A stretch of 64,000 nt of DNA from Pirellulaceae bacterium (GTDB taxonomy: Bacteria; Planctomycetota; Planctomycetia; Pirellulales; Pirellulaceae): positions 310,001-374,000 of the forward strand of contig JAHBXS010000004.1 of the NCBI GenBank assembly GCA_019636375.1. Direction: 5' to 3'. Shown one piece after another: positions 10,360 through 19,652 of the stretch. The notes under the pieces are model-generated. The model saw only the letters and a list, made by a program, of their open reading frames with translations. It was not told the DNA's origin and searched no databases. Positions within the stretch are counted from its first letter, which is position 1; every line of letters starts with the position of its first letter. The position numbers were made by a program, and so were the translations under genes.

Positions 10360-10480
10360 ACGGCTTGTTGATTTTATCGAAACCCGAAACGTCGGTGAGG
10401 GAATTTAGTCCACTCGCTCATGCTCCAGGTTAAGAAATTGCCACTTTCAATCACAGATGCTAAAAAAATCAACAAGCCGT
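10360..10480. repeat. Inverted-repeat element, 121 bp (MITE-like or large hairpin)
   Basis: ACGGCTTGTTGATTTT at 10360-10375 is repeated in perfect inversion at 10465-10480, enclosing ~90 bp without coding potential. A smaller overlapping stem (CGATAAAA/TTTTATCG, 10344-10379) lies just after the alpha-CTD-like gene and may act as a terminator. No transposase is present. Confidence 0.7.
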
Positions 10481-10625
10481 CTAAGGCTTTAGGGGCTTGT
10501 GTCTCCCAACGCAGTTCAAAGCGAGGGTTCGAACTTGATGCTCGGCAATCTTTGATTCCGCAAATTATTTAAGTCGCAACTTTCAACTCGTATGCGCACT
10601 TGCCTGAAAGGCTTACGTCTCTCAG

Positions 10626-10677
10626 CCCAGGGCAGAGCGAGGGTTCGATGACCATCGAACCCTCGCGCCGCCCTGGG
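10626..10677. repeat. Extended hairpin repeat
   Basis: The arms CCCAGGGC...GCGAGGGTTCGAT (10626-10649) and ATCGAACCCTCGC...GCCCTGGG (10654-10677) pair over 21 bp, with only a 3-nt internal bulge on each side and a 4-nt loop. A piece of the same sequence (GCGAGGGTTCGA) occurs nearby at about 10521. It is the kind of intergenic hairpin dispersed in planctomycete genomes and is not next to a U-tract, so probably not a simple terminator. Confidence 0.75.
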
Positions 10678-10827
10678 TACATGCCCCGATAAATCCCACA
10701 ACGGGCCAACCGATCTTCATCTACCTCCAAACATCTCTCGCCTTCAAATCCGAACAACGATCTGCAAAAAAGAACCCCAACACAACAAAACCTCCAACAC
10801 CCAAGCTCACCCAACAACTCACGCGTA

Positions 10828-10946
10828 ACATCTTTTACCCCACATCTTTTACCAACAAAAACCAGCTTGCAATCTTCCAATCAAAAATCCCGCCCTGACG
10901 CTTAATCAGTTATCGTTTTTGGTAAAAGATGTTGGGTAAAAGATGG
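10828..10946. repeat. Inverted pair of double CATCTTTTACC boxes, 119 bp
   Basis: The left arm (10828-10862) has two copies of CATCTTTTACC in tandem; the right arm (10915-10946) has the inverted counterpart (GGTAAAAGATG twice). The arms pair over about 30 bp with one or two mismatches and enclose ~50 bp. Both the direct and the inverted repetition are exact enough to be non-random. No gene lies inside. Confidence 0.7.
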
Positions 10947-11709
10947 AAATGCTCAAAAGCGTCACCAAAATTCGTTGGCCCATTGAGCAATTCACGGCAA
11001 CAAATGGGTTTTGTTTCTCAAAACCACTCACCCGCGCGATTCATGCCACCCCAAAAGGCCACATCCGTCCACCCAATTTCAACAACGAAACGAACGGAAC
11101 AGCCATCGAATCAAACCAATGAAATATTCCGACATCGGAACCAATCTTTCCAGCTCACAAAACCCCATTCCTCTGTTTTGTTTCGTCATCGGAAATCCTA
11201 ACTCCCTCATCGCTCTCGCTATACCCGCAATCCCTCCACACAAACCCGCAATCATCCGAGACCTAAAACCTACCGCACGCACCCCGCGCACGACCCGAGC
11301 CCCAGTAATCCTGGCCGCCATCCAGGACCGCAGGCGTCCCGCCTGCCAAACTTCTCCCATACTCACCACCCCAATAAACGCTGCCCCTAAAAACGCCCGA
11401 CTTCAATGCCGCCAACAAATTCCCCAAACAAAGCCCCCCATGTTCAAACCTCGCCCCACCAGCTTCCAACCCGCCCGCCCTCCAGCGCGTCAATACCTGA
11501 TTATCCGAGCTGTTTCGAAACGCCAACTTGTTGACTGAGCCCGAAAATTTATCTACACTCTTACCAACGGTTTAGTTATGTTTTATCAACTTATCACGCG
11601 CTATCCGATGGTAATAACTAGTTAGGCCTCGCATGAGAACATGCACCTGCTTCGCTTTGCAACTACCGCATAGCGCCGCGATCAGCAACTCGACTTCCAG
11701 ACTGCACCG
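10947..11709. other. Gene-poor, repeat-rich intergenic DNA
   Basis: No frame here looks like a real gene. The strand is strongly C-rich and its complement encodes low-complexity text (for example LAGGTPAVLDGG on the minus strand near 11330) typical of degenerate repeat DNA in planctomycetes. A GTTAGGC at about 11621 resembles one half of an integron attC core, but no partner site was found. Confidence 0.5.
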
Positions 11710-12039
11710 ATGAATCACTACATCTACAAGATTCAACCAACAAGGATCGAGATGTTGAGCGATGGACCAACTCCTGAAGAGAGCCAAGTGGTCTCCGAGC
11801 ACTTTTCTTATCTTCAAAGTCTTGCAAACGCGGGCCGCTTATTCATAGCCGGTCGAACGCTGCTCACGGACGAGAGGACATTTGGAGTAGCAGTCTTTGC
11901 AGCGGCTTCTGAGCAGGAGGCCAGGGCTGTACTCGCTGAGGACCCCGCGATTCTGCACGGAGTCATGCGCGGAGAGGTCTATCCCTTTCGAGTGGCCTTA
12001 TGGTCAGGGAAGCCGCTTGCCGCACCCGGCGAGGCCTGA
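11710..12039 (+). CDS. YciI-like (YCII-related domain) protein
   Basis: 109 residues. The pattern HYIYKIQPTRIEM...EESQVVSEHFSYLQSLANAGRLFIAGRTL...FGVAVFAAASEQEARAVLAEDPAILHGVM is the YCII alpha/beta ferredoxin-like fold: the conserved central H (residue 31), then G..l.aG, and a terminal D-P motif. Members are small cytoplasmic enzymes or binding proteins, mostly uncharacterised, with a His/Asp pair proposed as catalytic. It stands between repeat-rich DNA and a secreted protein gene, and has no obvious operon partner. Confidence 0.75.
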   Translation: MNHYIYKIQPTRIEMLSDGPTPEESQVVSEHFSYLQSLANAGRLFIAGRTLLTDERTFGVAVFAAASEQEARAVLAEDPAILHGVMRGEVYPFRVALWSGKPLAAPGEA

Positions 12040-12156
12040 CTCCTTGCTCAAGCTGACCCGCTACGACATGCAATGCTTAACGTACATGCCTTCGCGGGCA
12101 ACTGAACTCGAATGCTCGCTGATTCGATAACAATCCGAGAAAATCATTGAAACGCC

Positions 12157-12846
12157 ATGCCAATCGCACATAACTCACGAGGGTCAAGTCGGGTACTGAT
12201 GGTCATTGCATTCATGCTGGCCCCAATTTCCGGTTACGGACAAACGACTGTCTCAGAATTAGGCAGCGTCATTGCCGATTCTGTCACCGAGTTCAGCAGT
12301 GAACAGGGAAAGAACGGATGGCAGTTCGGATACTGGGACCGCTCAGTTGATACAGACGACAAATACAACCAGTCTTCTGATTTCAAGATGCTTCAGCATT
12401 TTGGGCGAGATGTCCAGAACGGTCTAAGTGAGCACCGCGATTTCATTACCGGTGACATTTGGTTTCTTGAGGACGGCCGTCTCTACACGTCACTTTGGGC
12501 CAAAGGAGGGCATGCGAATAGCAGCAAGCAACTTGGCAAGTACGCTGCGGCGGAGCAGTGGGCAGTTCGACGGTGGATCAGCGATACTTCCGGGACTGTT
12601 ACAATATCTGGTCATGCCGGAAAGGTCATGCCTTGGGGTGCCAACTGGGGAGGAGAATGCAGGGCGATCATTGTAATTGATGGAGAAACTATATTCTCTA
12701 CGGTCATGGACGATCATGGAATTGACTATGCGGTTGCCGCCAAGATCCGTGAGAAATCCGTCGTAGACTTTTTGATTGCCCCAGATCCGAGTATCGGAGT
12801 CGTAGATTTCACGGCAACGATTCGCAAACGTTCTGCAGATCGCTGA
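12157..12846 (+). CDS. Secreted protein of unknown function, jelly-roll-like
   Basis: 229 residues with an N-terminal signal peptide (VLMVIAFMLAPISGYGQ). The mature region contains GKNGWQFGYWDRS, a DDKYN stretch, AVRRWISDTSGTVTISGHAGKV and GGECRAIIVIDGETIF. This is a beta-sandwich pattern often seen in secreted proteins where a dispersed Trp-rich domain resembles carbohydrate-binding modules. No catalytic residues are recognised. The preceding gene ends 117 bp upstream, so it may be transcribed alone. I do not know its function. Confidence 0.65.
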   Translation: MPIAHNSRGSSRVLMVIAFMLAPISGYGQTTVSELGSVIADSVTEFSSEQGKNGWQFGYWDRSVDTDDKYNQSSDFKMLQHFGRDVQNGLSEHRDFITGDIWFLEDGRLYTSLWAKGGHANSSKQLGKYAAAEQWAVRRWISDTSGTVTISGHAGKVMPWGANWGGECRAIIVIDGETIFSTVMDDHGIDYAVAAKIREKSVVDFLIAPDPSIGVVDFTATIRKRSADR

Positions 12847-13026
12847 GGTTGAACATCGACCTGCTTGGGTGAAACTTTACGTTAAAATTGCAAACTGTCC
12901 TCGTACAACTTCCAAGCGGTGAACGAGAGCCGCCGATGACGCGGGACTTGAAATGGAAAATTATTTCGTCGCTGAAAGGCAATATCCCTTAATCGGATGG
13001 TATCGATCAAGCGTCGTCAGGCCAGT

Positions 13027-13164
13027 ATGTTCCTTACCGATCAATTCCAGATTGAGGCCTTGCGGTCTCGACACAATCCCGTTCAAGCTCGATTGATTCC
13101 CGCCCATGTCACGCTCTGCCGCGAGGATGAGGTTACTGATTGGGAGCTTTTCGGACAGTCTTAG
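13027..13164 (+). pseudogene. Remnant of a 2'-5' RNA ligase-like protein (N-terminal fragment)
   Basis: A 45-codon frame reads MFLTDQFQIEALRSRHNPV followed by QARLIPAHVTLCREDEVTDW. It matches the N-terminal third of the 2H phosphoesterase (2'-5' RNA ligase/cyclic phosphodiesterase) family, including the first H-x-T catalytic motif (HVT). The frame stops at 13164 and no second HxT motif follows. Reading through in other frames gives only short tails up to the thymidine kinase stop at 13395. The rest of 12847-13394 contains no other gene that I can support. Confidence 0.5.
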
Positions 13165-13394
13165 AATCTTTATGTCTAAGAAAAAAGCGATCGCTTTAGG
13201 ATTGGCCGGTCAGGACGGTGAGGTGCTAGGGGGCTAGCGAGCCGGTTTTACCAGCTTGCGTTAAGCCGCACCGAAATGAAGGTGACTTATGAAATGGCGA
13301 GTCTATCGCGCCTTGGCGCGGAGATTATTTCAATTGGCTCGGACCCGAGGCGAGAATCGGTTGTGGAGCAGATTGAACGAGCGAGACATTCCCC

Positions 13395-14003
13395 CTATTC
13401 GGGAAAACCGTCAGGGCACTCGTAGCTGACCGGTGAGACTTTATCTAACTCAAACTCGCGACGACTGAGAGCGACGTAGTTGTGGCCAATTTGGACTTGC
13501 TCCCCTGCGACCACTCGTTGTCCTGCGGCGTCGATCCGTGCGTTCATCGTAGCTTTTTTACCCGTGCGGCAGATCGTTTTGATTTCCACCATTTCGTCAG
13601 CCCAGGCTAATAGGTATTTGCTTCCCTCAAAAGGTTCTCCGCGAAAATCCGTCCGTAATCCGTAACACAGAACGGGAATCCCCAGTCGATCACAGACCAG
13701 TGTAAGCTGTAGAACTTGGCGGGGCGTCAAAAACTGCGCCTCATCAACCAATACGCAACTGACGGTTTGAGCGCGATGCTGGTCCCACACATACTGCAGC
13801 AAGTCGTCGCCGGCTGTGAATGCAAAAGCCGGTCGCTCTAATCCGATTCGCGAACCAATGACGCCGCGACCGGAGCGTTCATCAATGAAGGGAGTCAGCA
13901 ACAGGACGCGCATCCCGCGTTCTTCATAGTTATGTGCGGACTGGAGCAACGTCGTACTCTTGCCCGCGTTCATCGCCGAATAATAAAAATAAAGCTTGGC
14001 CAT
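13395..14003 (-). CDS. tdk: Thymidine kinase
   Basis: 202 residues, normal for type II thymidine kinases. Walker A is SAMNAGKST near residue 9, Walker B-like [14 protein letters not shown] is in the middle, and [15 protein letters not shown] is the lasso/thymidine-binding region. It phosphorylates thymidine to dTMP in the salvage pathway. The usual four zinc-binding cysteines are largely lost: only [13 protein letters not shown] keeps one Cys, and the final C-x2-H/C pair reads SRREF. It is followed on the minus strand by no further gene; upstream a small membrane protein ends 24 bp before its start, so the two may be co-transcribed. Confidence 0.92.
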   Translation of the reverse strand: MAKLYFYYSAMNAGKSTTLLQSAHNYEERGMRVLLLTPFIDERSGRGVIGSRIGLERPAFAFTAGDDLLQYVWDQHRAQTVSCVLVDEAQFLTPRQVLQLTLVCDRLGIPVLCYGLRTDFRGEPFEGSKYLLAWADEMVEIKTICRTGKKATMNARIDAAGQRVVAGEQVQIGHNYVALSRREFELDKVSPVSYECPDGFPE

Positions 14004-14027
14004 TTTTTAAATTCAATTCGCTTACAG

Positions 14028-14456
14028 CTAAAGCCCCATTCCTTCGAATACAGCAGTCAAATCCAACAACACTTTCCCGATGTTCAATATCACTCCAGTG
14101 ATTCCCAGGCAAATTCCGGTGAACGCCAACCGCTTTCTCGGAGAATAGAGCCCCCACATTCCAAATAAAACCCCCAGGATTCCATTGATGATGCTGAGTG
14201 GCGAGATGAGAATCCCAATGATCGACAAAGTTCCGAGCATACAACTTGCCACCGCTCCGCCAATCGCGGCAACATTCGGAATTGGTGGCGGTTCATTGAG
14301 GGTAAGAACAAATGGCTTCGCAACCACAACTTCAGGTTCTACGACTTCGGCCACCGGCACTTCTCCATTTTCGCCATTCGACGTTTCTCCCGGCTTGGGG
14401 GATGTCTCAACGAGTTCGACGCCGAGGATCGGTTCTGGATTTTGACTTTGCGACAT
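14028..14456 (-). CDS. Small integral membrane protein upstream of tdk
   Basis: 142 residues. The first ~55 are acidic and proline-rich (cytoplasmic or disordered), followed by two or three hydrophobic segments (VAAIGGAVASCMLGTLSIIG, IINGILGVLFGMWGLY, FTGICLGITGVILNIGKVLL) with Gly-rich packing like DUF4190-type proteins. Its stop is 24 bp upstream of the thymidine kinase start, same strand. No function can be assigned. Confidence 0.6.
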   Translation of the reverse strand: MSQSQNPEPILGVELVETSPKPGETSNGENGEVPVAEVVEPEVVVAKPFVLTLNEPPPIPNVAAIGGAVASCMLGTLSIIGILISPLSIINGILGVLFGMWGLYSPRKRLAFTGICLGITGVILNIGKVLLDLTAVFEGMGL

Positions 14457-14667
14457 ACGGCTTGCAAAACTATGAGATGGCGGAAAGAGATGAAATTATA
14501 GCTCGCGCCGGTCCACCATTGAAGAAGGATGTGGTACTTAGTCCCCCATTTTCTTGGGTTATGGCAGTTGTTGGGGCTAACACGAGTGGCAATAACTTCG
14601 TACAATTAGATTTTGCCCGTTTCAATCGGCTGCCGTAATTGACGCAGCCAGGTACCCCCTAGGTTCC

Positions 14668-15915
14668 ATGACACGATTTATTACGCATTTCGAAAGTGCT
14701 ATTGACGGAACGGTTTTTCCAGCCGACCAATTGCAGACTTGGCACGCCAAACGCCCATTGTGGTCCCGATACGACTTGGACCAAATTCGACAGGCAGTGA
14801 CCCCTGAAATAATCGCCAGCCGCCCTGCCAATATGTGGCGATATCGGGAGCTTCTCCCCATCGGCGATGAGATTGAGCCGATCAGCCTGGATGAAGCGAT
14901 GACCCCTATGGTGAATTGCCCACGTTTCGCCCGCTCGCTCAATTTGCAACACGTGTTTGTCAAAGATGAATCGCGTCTGGCAACTTGTAGCTTTAAGGCG
15001 CGAGGACTTTCCCTGGCCCTGACGATGGCCCGCCATTTTGGAGTTCGCCGAGTGGCAATGGCCTCGAACGGTAACGCCGGAGGGGCGATGGCCATTTATG
15101 CCGCGCGGGGAGACATGGATGCGTTTGTCCTCGTTCCCAAGAACACACCGATTACCAACATTGCTGAATGCGTGCAAAGCGGCGCAGTGATCTACTACGG
15201 CAATGGATTGATTGATGAATGTGGGCGATTGATTCGCGAAGGGCATGACCGAAAACTTTGGTTCGACATTTCGACCATGAAAGAACCCTATCGCCTGGAA
15301 GGCAAAAAGACGATGGGGCTCGAATTGGCCGAGCAGTTCCAATGGGAACTCCCCGACGTGATTCTTTATCCGACCGGAGGAGGAACGGCCTTGATCGCGA
15401 TGTGGAAGGCGTTTCAGGAACTTCGCGAACTTGGCTGGCTCAAGTCTTCCAAAATGCCACGAATGATTTCTGTTCAATCCACCGGCTGCCCGCCATTGGT
15501 TTTAGCTTATGAAAAAGGAGAGCGGTTCGTCACGCGATTCGAAAACACTCAGACTATCGCGTCTGGATTGCGGGTCCCGCAAGGGATTGGCGATTTTATG
15601 GTCCTAGATGCTGTTCGCGAAAGTTGTGGAATGGTGATCGCCGCTGATGAGTCTCAATTGTTCGCATGGCAAAAAATGTTGGCGTCCCACGAAGGCGTCA
15701 TGGTTTGTCCTGAGACAAGCACTTGTATTGGGGCGCTGGTCGAACTGGCAGGTCGTGGAGAAATTAAGTCCACGGACAAAGTCGTGATCTTCAATACGGC
15801 CGCCGGACAAAAGTACATGGACTACTTCCGACCTGACTTACCGGAACTCGACTTGAGTCAATTCGATTGGGCCACCGTCGAGTCAAGATTGAAACGCCCG
15901 GCTTACGATTTCTAA
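14668..15915 (+). CDS. thrC: Threonine synthase (PLP-dependent)
   Basis: 415 residues, fold type II PLP enzyme. The Schiff-base lysine lies in CSFKARG (about residue 109), with ASNGNAGGAMAIYAARG as the substrate/phosphate loop and ILYPTGGGTALIAMWKAF as the PLP phosphate-binding glycine loop. It converts O-phosphohomoserine to threonine. Tryptophan- and tyrosine-containing N-terminal residues fit the longer class of threonine synthases; threonine dehydratase is the main alternative but is less likely given the length and N-terminus. Isolated gene: its left neighbour is divergent and its right neighbour converges on it. Confidence 0.85.
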   Translation: MTRFITHFESAIDGTVFPADQLQTWHAKRPLWSRYDLDQIRQAVTPEIIASRPANMWRYRELLPIGDEIEPISLDEAMTPMVNCPRFARSLNLQHVFVKDESRLATCSFKARGLSLALTMARHFGVRRVAMASNGNAGGAMAIYAARGDMDAFVLVPKNTPITNIAECVQSGAVIYYGNGLIDECGRLIREGHDRKLWFDISTMKEPYRLEGKKTMGLELAEQFQWELPDVILYPTGGGTALIAMWKAFQELRELGWLKSSKMPRMISVQSTGCPPLVLAYEKGERFVTRFENTQTIASGLRVPQGIGDFMVLDAVRESCGMVIAADESQLFAWQKMLASHEGVMVCPETSTCIGALVELAGRGEIKSTDKVVIFNTAAGQKYMDYFRPDLPELDLSQFDWATVESRLKRPAYDF

Positions 15916-15978
15916 AATATCCTCAATGACATGATGGATTTGGGTGTGCCGCTTGCGCCGATGCACGTACGAGAATGT

Positions 15979-18306
15979 TTACGGGCTGAATTCATCTGTT
16001 GATTCTTGGTGTCCCAGCAGCGGGACAGCTTTTGTCTTCGCCAGAATAAAAAATCCTATCGCGGCAATCGCTGCAGAAACGACTAACCAACTTGGCGGAA
16101 TTGTCTCTGCGTTTTTGGGAAACCAACTGACTTCATTGAGTTGTGGCAAATAATAAGCGATGAATGCGATCGTGGCGTTGTGAAAGGCATGGAGCAAAAT
16201 CCCAGGTAAGATGGAATTCGCTTTGTACGCCATATAACCCAAAATCACGCCCATCATCGCGGTCGGCAATAGACGATCAAACGCGACAACGCTTCCCGAC
16301 AAGGTATGAAACACACCAAACAAGAGTGCTGAAACAAAAATCGCTCGCCAAGGCTTGGTTGAACGCAGCAAAGTTCGCTGCAACATGCCGCGAAAAAACC
16401 ATTCTTCGGTGACTGCCGGAACAATCGACATTGCAAACGCGATTACAAAGGGGCTTGTTTGGCGAAATTTTTCCGCTTGCTCTGAACTGAATTGAGTCAG
16501 TCGTGCATGCCATTCAGAGGCAGCTTCTGATGAATACAACATACCGACTAGTTCGTACCATCCATTGATCAGCGTCATCACGATTGGCCAAAGCCCCAAA
16601 CCCATGACGATTGCCAACGGGTACATCCAGGTCTTTGTTCGCAACCAGCCGAAGCCCGTCCGCAAGTCCACACGCTGCCAACTCGCGACGAAGGTTGGAA
16701 AAACCCAGAAAGCCAGCATCGTAAATAGACTCATCAGCAACAGTTGCACAGTAACAGAAATCCCCGCACCGTCCGCCCCGACAAGTCGTCCTAAAAATGC
16801 GATCGCGATAAAATTGATCGGCAACAGTAATAACAAGCAAACCAAGGTCACATTCAGGGGCGCAATCGCTGATCTTCTAACAGGGGCTGCGAACAATTCC
16901 TTCCAACTACTCTGACTGCCGTACAATATCGAATCAGCACCGAAGATTGACGCCGCAGCAGCAATCGCTAAGCCCCCGTAGACCACCGTCGAAAAAATCG
17001 CAACCGCTGCGGGAATCACCGAGACATTGTTCTCCAGCACGTCGCGTGCGAGAAGCAACAAGTTAATCATCGGGCAAACCGCGAGCGGCCCTTCGAGCTT
17101 AAGTCCAGGCGTCATTGCCAATAAACCAGGAGCCATCGACATGAGAATCAGGGGAATGAGATAGGCTTGGGCTTCCTTGAAACTCCGAGCGAAACTTGTC
17201 ACGACCAACAATACCGCCGCAAAGAAAGTGGCGAGCAATGCCAGTAACAAGAATACCTTGAGTCCCATCATCCAAGTCAAACCAGCGTCGCCTAAGACTA
17301 CTTTTTCAAGCTGAAAGGCCCAGAGGGTCACTACCATGCCAATCACATTGAGGGACGCGGTCATAACGGCAACCGTAATCACGGCCAGCATTTTGGCCAA
17401 CAGGACGCGAATTCTCGGAACCGGCGCGGCGATCAAGGTTTCTAAAGTTCCCCGTTCCCGCTCGCCGGCGGTCAAATCGATTGCCGGATAAACAGCTCCC
17501 GTGATTGTCATCAGGACCAGTATCAACGGGATCATTGCAGTGAACTGATTGCCACTTTCCTCCATCTCGACTTTGCGATCTATTGGCGTCATCAATAATC
17601 GCGGGTCGTTGCCGACGGACGCGAGCCGTTGCTGCAAAATCACCATGTTAAAATGCTGCAAACGTTCTTTGAAAAATCGGGCGGCTGCCAGACTTGGCGG
17701 GTCCTGGTCGCTCGAAAAAATCTCGAACTCCAACCGTTGGTTTGAATTTTCACCCAATACTTTAACTTCAATAATCGAGTCGTACGACTTTTGTAGGAAC
17801 TCATACTCTGGATTGACAATGCCCGTTGGCGCGAAATCCCAATAGTGTTCCCCCATCTTTGCCGCTTTGGGACCCGAACGTTGAGACTTCACCGCTTCCC
17901 GACCATTTTGAGCAGTCGGAGTCGCGTTCGTTCCGCCATTGGCGGAATCTCTATCTCGACTCTTTTCTTTTGCCTCCCAAAGATCACCGATATTCGAAAA
18001 AATCAATGCCAACTGATCTGGAGTTGTTGCCGCGTGCAGGTGGTCAGACAACACCAAGTATCGATAGCGAATCTCTCCGCTTGCGCCTCCGATCCCCAAA
18101 TTCGACAGCAAAAAGGTTTTGAAAATCAGGCTCAACAGTGGGTAGACGATCAACGGCATCGCCACAAGCGTAATGATCGTCCGACGATCACGAAGGGTTT
18201 CACGCAATTCCTTTTGAGCCAGTCGAAAAAATCGTCCGCCGCGAAACAAAGGCCCAGTCTGATTTGTTAATGTCGTCACACTAGTTCCTTGCAGCAGCCA
18301 TCGCAT
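15979..18306 (-). CDS. ABC-2 type permease (NatB-like) fused to a CPBP intramembrane protease domain
   Basis: 775 residues, about twice the usual NatB length. The N-terminal ~430 residues have the ABC-2 architecture: a cytoplasmic start, one membrane helix (TLVAMPLIVYPLLSLIF), a large extracytoplasmic domain, then five helices including the ERERGTLETLIAAPVPR loop. The C-terminal ~250 residues carry the CPBP/Abi motifs: EEWFFRG (EExxxR), FGVFHTLSG and HAFHN, embedded in further membrane helices. The gene overlaps its ATPase partner by 26 bp (18281-18306), indicating translational coupling. Likely exports Na+ or another cation/drug; the CPBP part could process a peptide or act as a scaffold (inference). 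Confidence 0.85.
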   Translation of the reverse strand: MRWLLQGTSVTTLTNQTGPLFRGGRFFRLAQKELRETLRDRRTIITLVAMPLIVYPLLSLIFKTFLLSNLGIGGASGEIRYRYLVLSDHLHAATTPDQLALIFSNIGDLWEAKEKSRDRDSANGGTNATPTAQNGREAVKSQRSGPKAAKMGEHYWDFAPTGIVNPEYEFLQKSYDSIIEVKVLGENSNQRLEFEIFSSDQDPPSLAAARFFKERLQHFNMVILQQRLASVGNDPRLLMTPIDRKVEMEESGNQFTAMIPLILVLMTITGAVYPAIDLTAGERERGTLETLIAAPVPRIRVLLAKMLAVITVAVMTASLNVIGMVVTLWAFQLEKVVLGDAGLTWMMGLKVFLLLALLATFFAAVLLVVTSFARSFKEAQAYLIPLILMSMAPGLLAMTPGLKLEGPLAVCPMINLLLLARDVLENNVSVIPAAVAIFSTVVYGGLAIAAAASIFGADSILYGSQSSWKELFAAPVRRSAIAPLNVTLVCLLLLLPINFIAIAFLGRLVGADGAGISVTVQLLLMSLFTMLAFWVFPTFVASWQRVDLRTGFGWLRTKTWMYPLAIVMGLGLWPIVMTLINGWYELVGMLYSSEAASEWHARLTQFSSEQAEKFRQTSPFVIAFAMSIVPAVTEEWFFRGMLQRTLLRSTKPWRAIFVSALLFGVFHTLSGSVVAFDRLLPTAMMGVILGYMAYKANSILPGILLHAFHNATIAFIAYYLPQLNEVSWFPKNAETIPPSWLVVSAAIAAIGFFILAKTKAVPLLGHQESTDEFSP

Positions 18307-19045
18307 CGATTGCGTTTGGCTTTTGGATCAGGGCGATAAAAAGGTCCACGAGGGATTTGTAGTTCGAATCAGCCAGGAGTTCATCCAATGAGCCTTCACG
18401 GACCATTCGACTGCGAAAGAGTAAGCCAAAGCGACTACAAATTCTCTCCGCTTGATCGAGTTGATGAGTGCAGAGGATGATCGCCTTCCCTTGTTGCTTC
18501 AAGAGTTCAATGTAGTCGAAAATTATTTGGCTGCCGACAATGTCGAGTCCCAGAGTTGGCTCGTCCATAATCATTACGGGTGGATCGTGAACTAGAGCAC
18601 GGGCGAGATTGACTCGTTGCCGCTGGCCAGTGCTCAATGTCGCGCACCGTCGGTCTAAAAAGGTCCTTAGGTCCAACAAGTTTGACAGCAATTCGATCCG
18701 CTCTGCCGCCTCAGTCGGAGCCAGCCCGTAAACATCGGCGAAAAAACTCAGCACCTCCCGGCCAGTCAGCCACTGATAGATGCCGGATGAAGCAGAAATA
18801 AATCCGACTTGTCGTTTGACATCGTCACCGCGCAAGTCCGAGCGGTATCCCGCTACTTCAGCATAGCCACTATCGGCTCGCAACAGACCGAGGATCATCC
18901 GCATTGTCGTCGTTTTGCCAGCTCCATTTGGACCCAACAGCCCATAAACCTCGCCGGCTTGAACCTCAAAAGAAACCCTATCGACTGCGAGAATCGGGCC
19001 TTCAGCGGTTGGAAATTCTTTTGAGAGTTCGTGGATTGAAATCAT
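18281..19045 (-). CDS. natA: ABC transporter ATP-binding protein (NatA-like)
   Basis: 254 residues. Walker A is [13 protein letters not shown], the signature LSTGQRQRVNLARAL, Walker B VMIMDEPTLGLD and the H-loop ILCTHQLDQ. The order and length match single-domain ABC-2 exporter ATPases such as NatA. It overlaps the start of the permease/CPBP gene and is the first gene of the pair. It energises export by the adjacent membrane protein. Substrate unknown; the NatA name rests on similarity of layout only. Confidence 0.85.
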   Translation of the reverse strand: MISIHELSKEFPTAEGPILAVDRVSFEVQAGEVYGLLGPNGAGKTTTMRMILGLLRADSGYAEVAGYRSDLRGDDVKRQVGFISASSGIYQWLTGREVLSFFADVYGLAPTEAAERIELLSNLLDLRTFLDRRCATLSTGQRQRVNLARALVHDPPVMIMDEPTLGLDIVGSQIIFDYIELLKQQGKAIILCTHQLDQAERICSRFGLLFRSRMVREGSLDELLADSNYKSLVDLFIALIQKPNAIDAMAAARN

Positions 19046-19294
19046 CGCCGTTTATCCGCACGCATCCGACCGTAATTAACTTCGATTTCGCAGCGGGGAG
19101 AGAAAGGACTTTCGCCCAATCCAAGTCTAGCATTGACCAAATTTCGAAAGTTTATGGTAAACGCAGGGTCTCACCCAATAAATTACTTACGCGATTAGAT
19201 GGGATTTGTTCATCGCTGCCCAGTCCCCTATTGTTGCGATAGGGGACATGCCAAGGAATCCGTTAAGGGATTCGGAAACGACTTCCAATTTCTT

Positions 19295-19489
19295 CTAGCG
19301 ACGTTTGGCATTCGCCGGTTTGGCTGGTTGCTTGGCGGTTTTTGCCGGTTTCTTGGCCTTTGGTTTTGTCGCAGCCTTGCTTGCTACAGCTTTTGCAGTC
19401 GCCGCCTTACCTCCCCCCCTTTTGTCACCAAAAGCGGAAGCCCAATTTTGGGAATATTTCTCAGTCGAGCCGGAACGTAAAATAGTCAT
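19295..19489 (-). CDS. Small basic Lys/Ala/Pro-rich protein
   Basis: 64 residues. A short folded N-terminus (MTILRSGSTEKYSQNWASAFG) is followed by a tail of AKA/KPAK-type repeats ending KRR, like histone H1-type DNA-binding tails. An AGGAGTGA Shine-Dalgarno precedes the ATG, separated by 6 bases, which supports real translation. It may bind nucleic acid or ribosomes; this is inferred from composition. The region 19046-19294 between it and the natA-like start has no gene; nor does 19490-19652. Confidence 0.7.
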   Translation of the reverse strand: MTILRSGSTEKYSQNWASAFGDKRGGGKAATAKAVASKAATKPKAKKPAKTAKQPAKPANAKRR

Positions 19490-19652
19490 CTAAAATCACT
19501 CCTTGTTTGTTCATTTTTTTAAAACGCCGTGTCCAGTAGAGCCTCGATAAAATAAAGCTTTACAGAACAACATTGAATTGTTTACCGCTTGGCGGAACCG
19601 TCGAAAAAGATACACATCAAATCGACCTCCATTGTCACATTCGCCAAGTTTC

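Noticed and set aside
10515..10540. GGGTTCGAAC as the T-loop of a tRNA
   Set aside because: No acceptor, D or anticodon arms can be built around it; it belongs to the nearby hairpin repeat.
11560..11640. GTTAGGC near 11621 as an integron attC site
   Set aside because: No matching RYYYAAC partner with inverted symmetry was found within the usual distance, and no integrase is in the window.
13289..13429. 46-aa frame overlapping the end of tdk
   Set aside because: Short, overlaps a confident gene antisense, no homology pattern.
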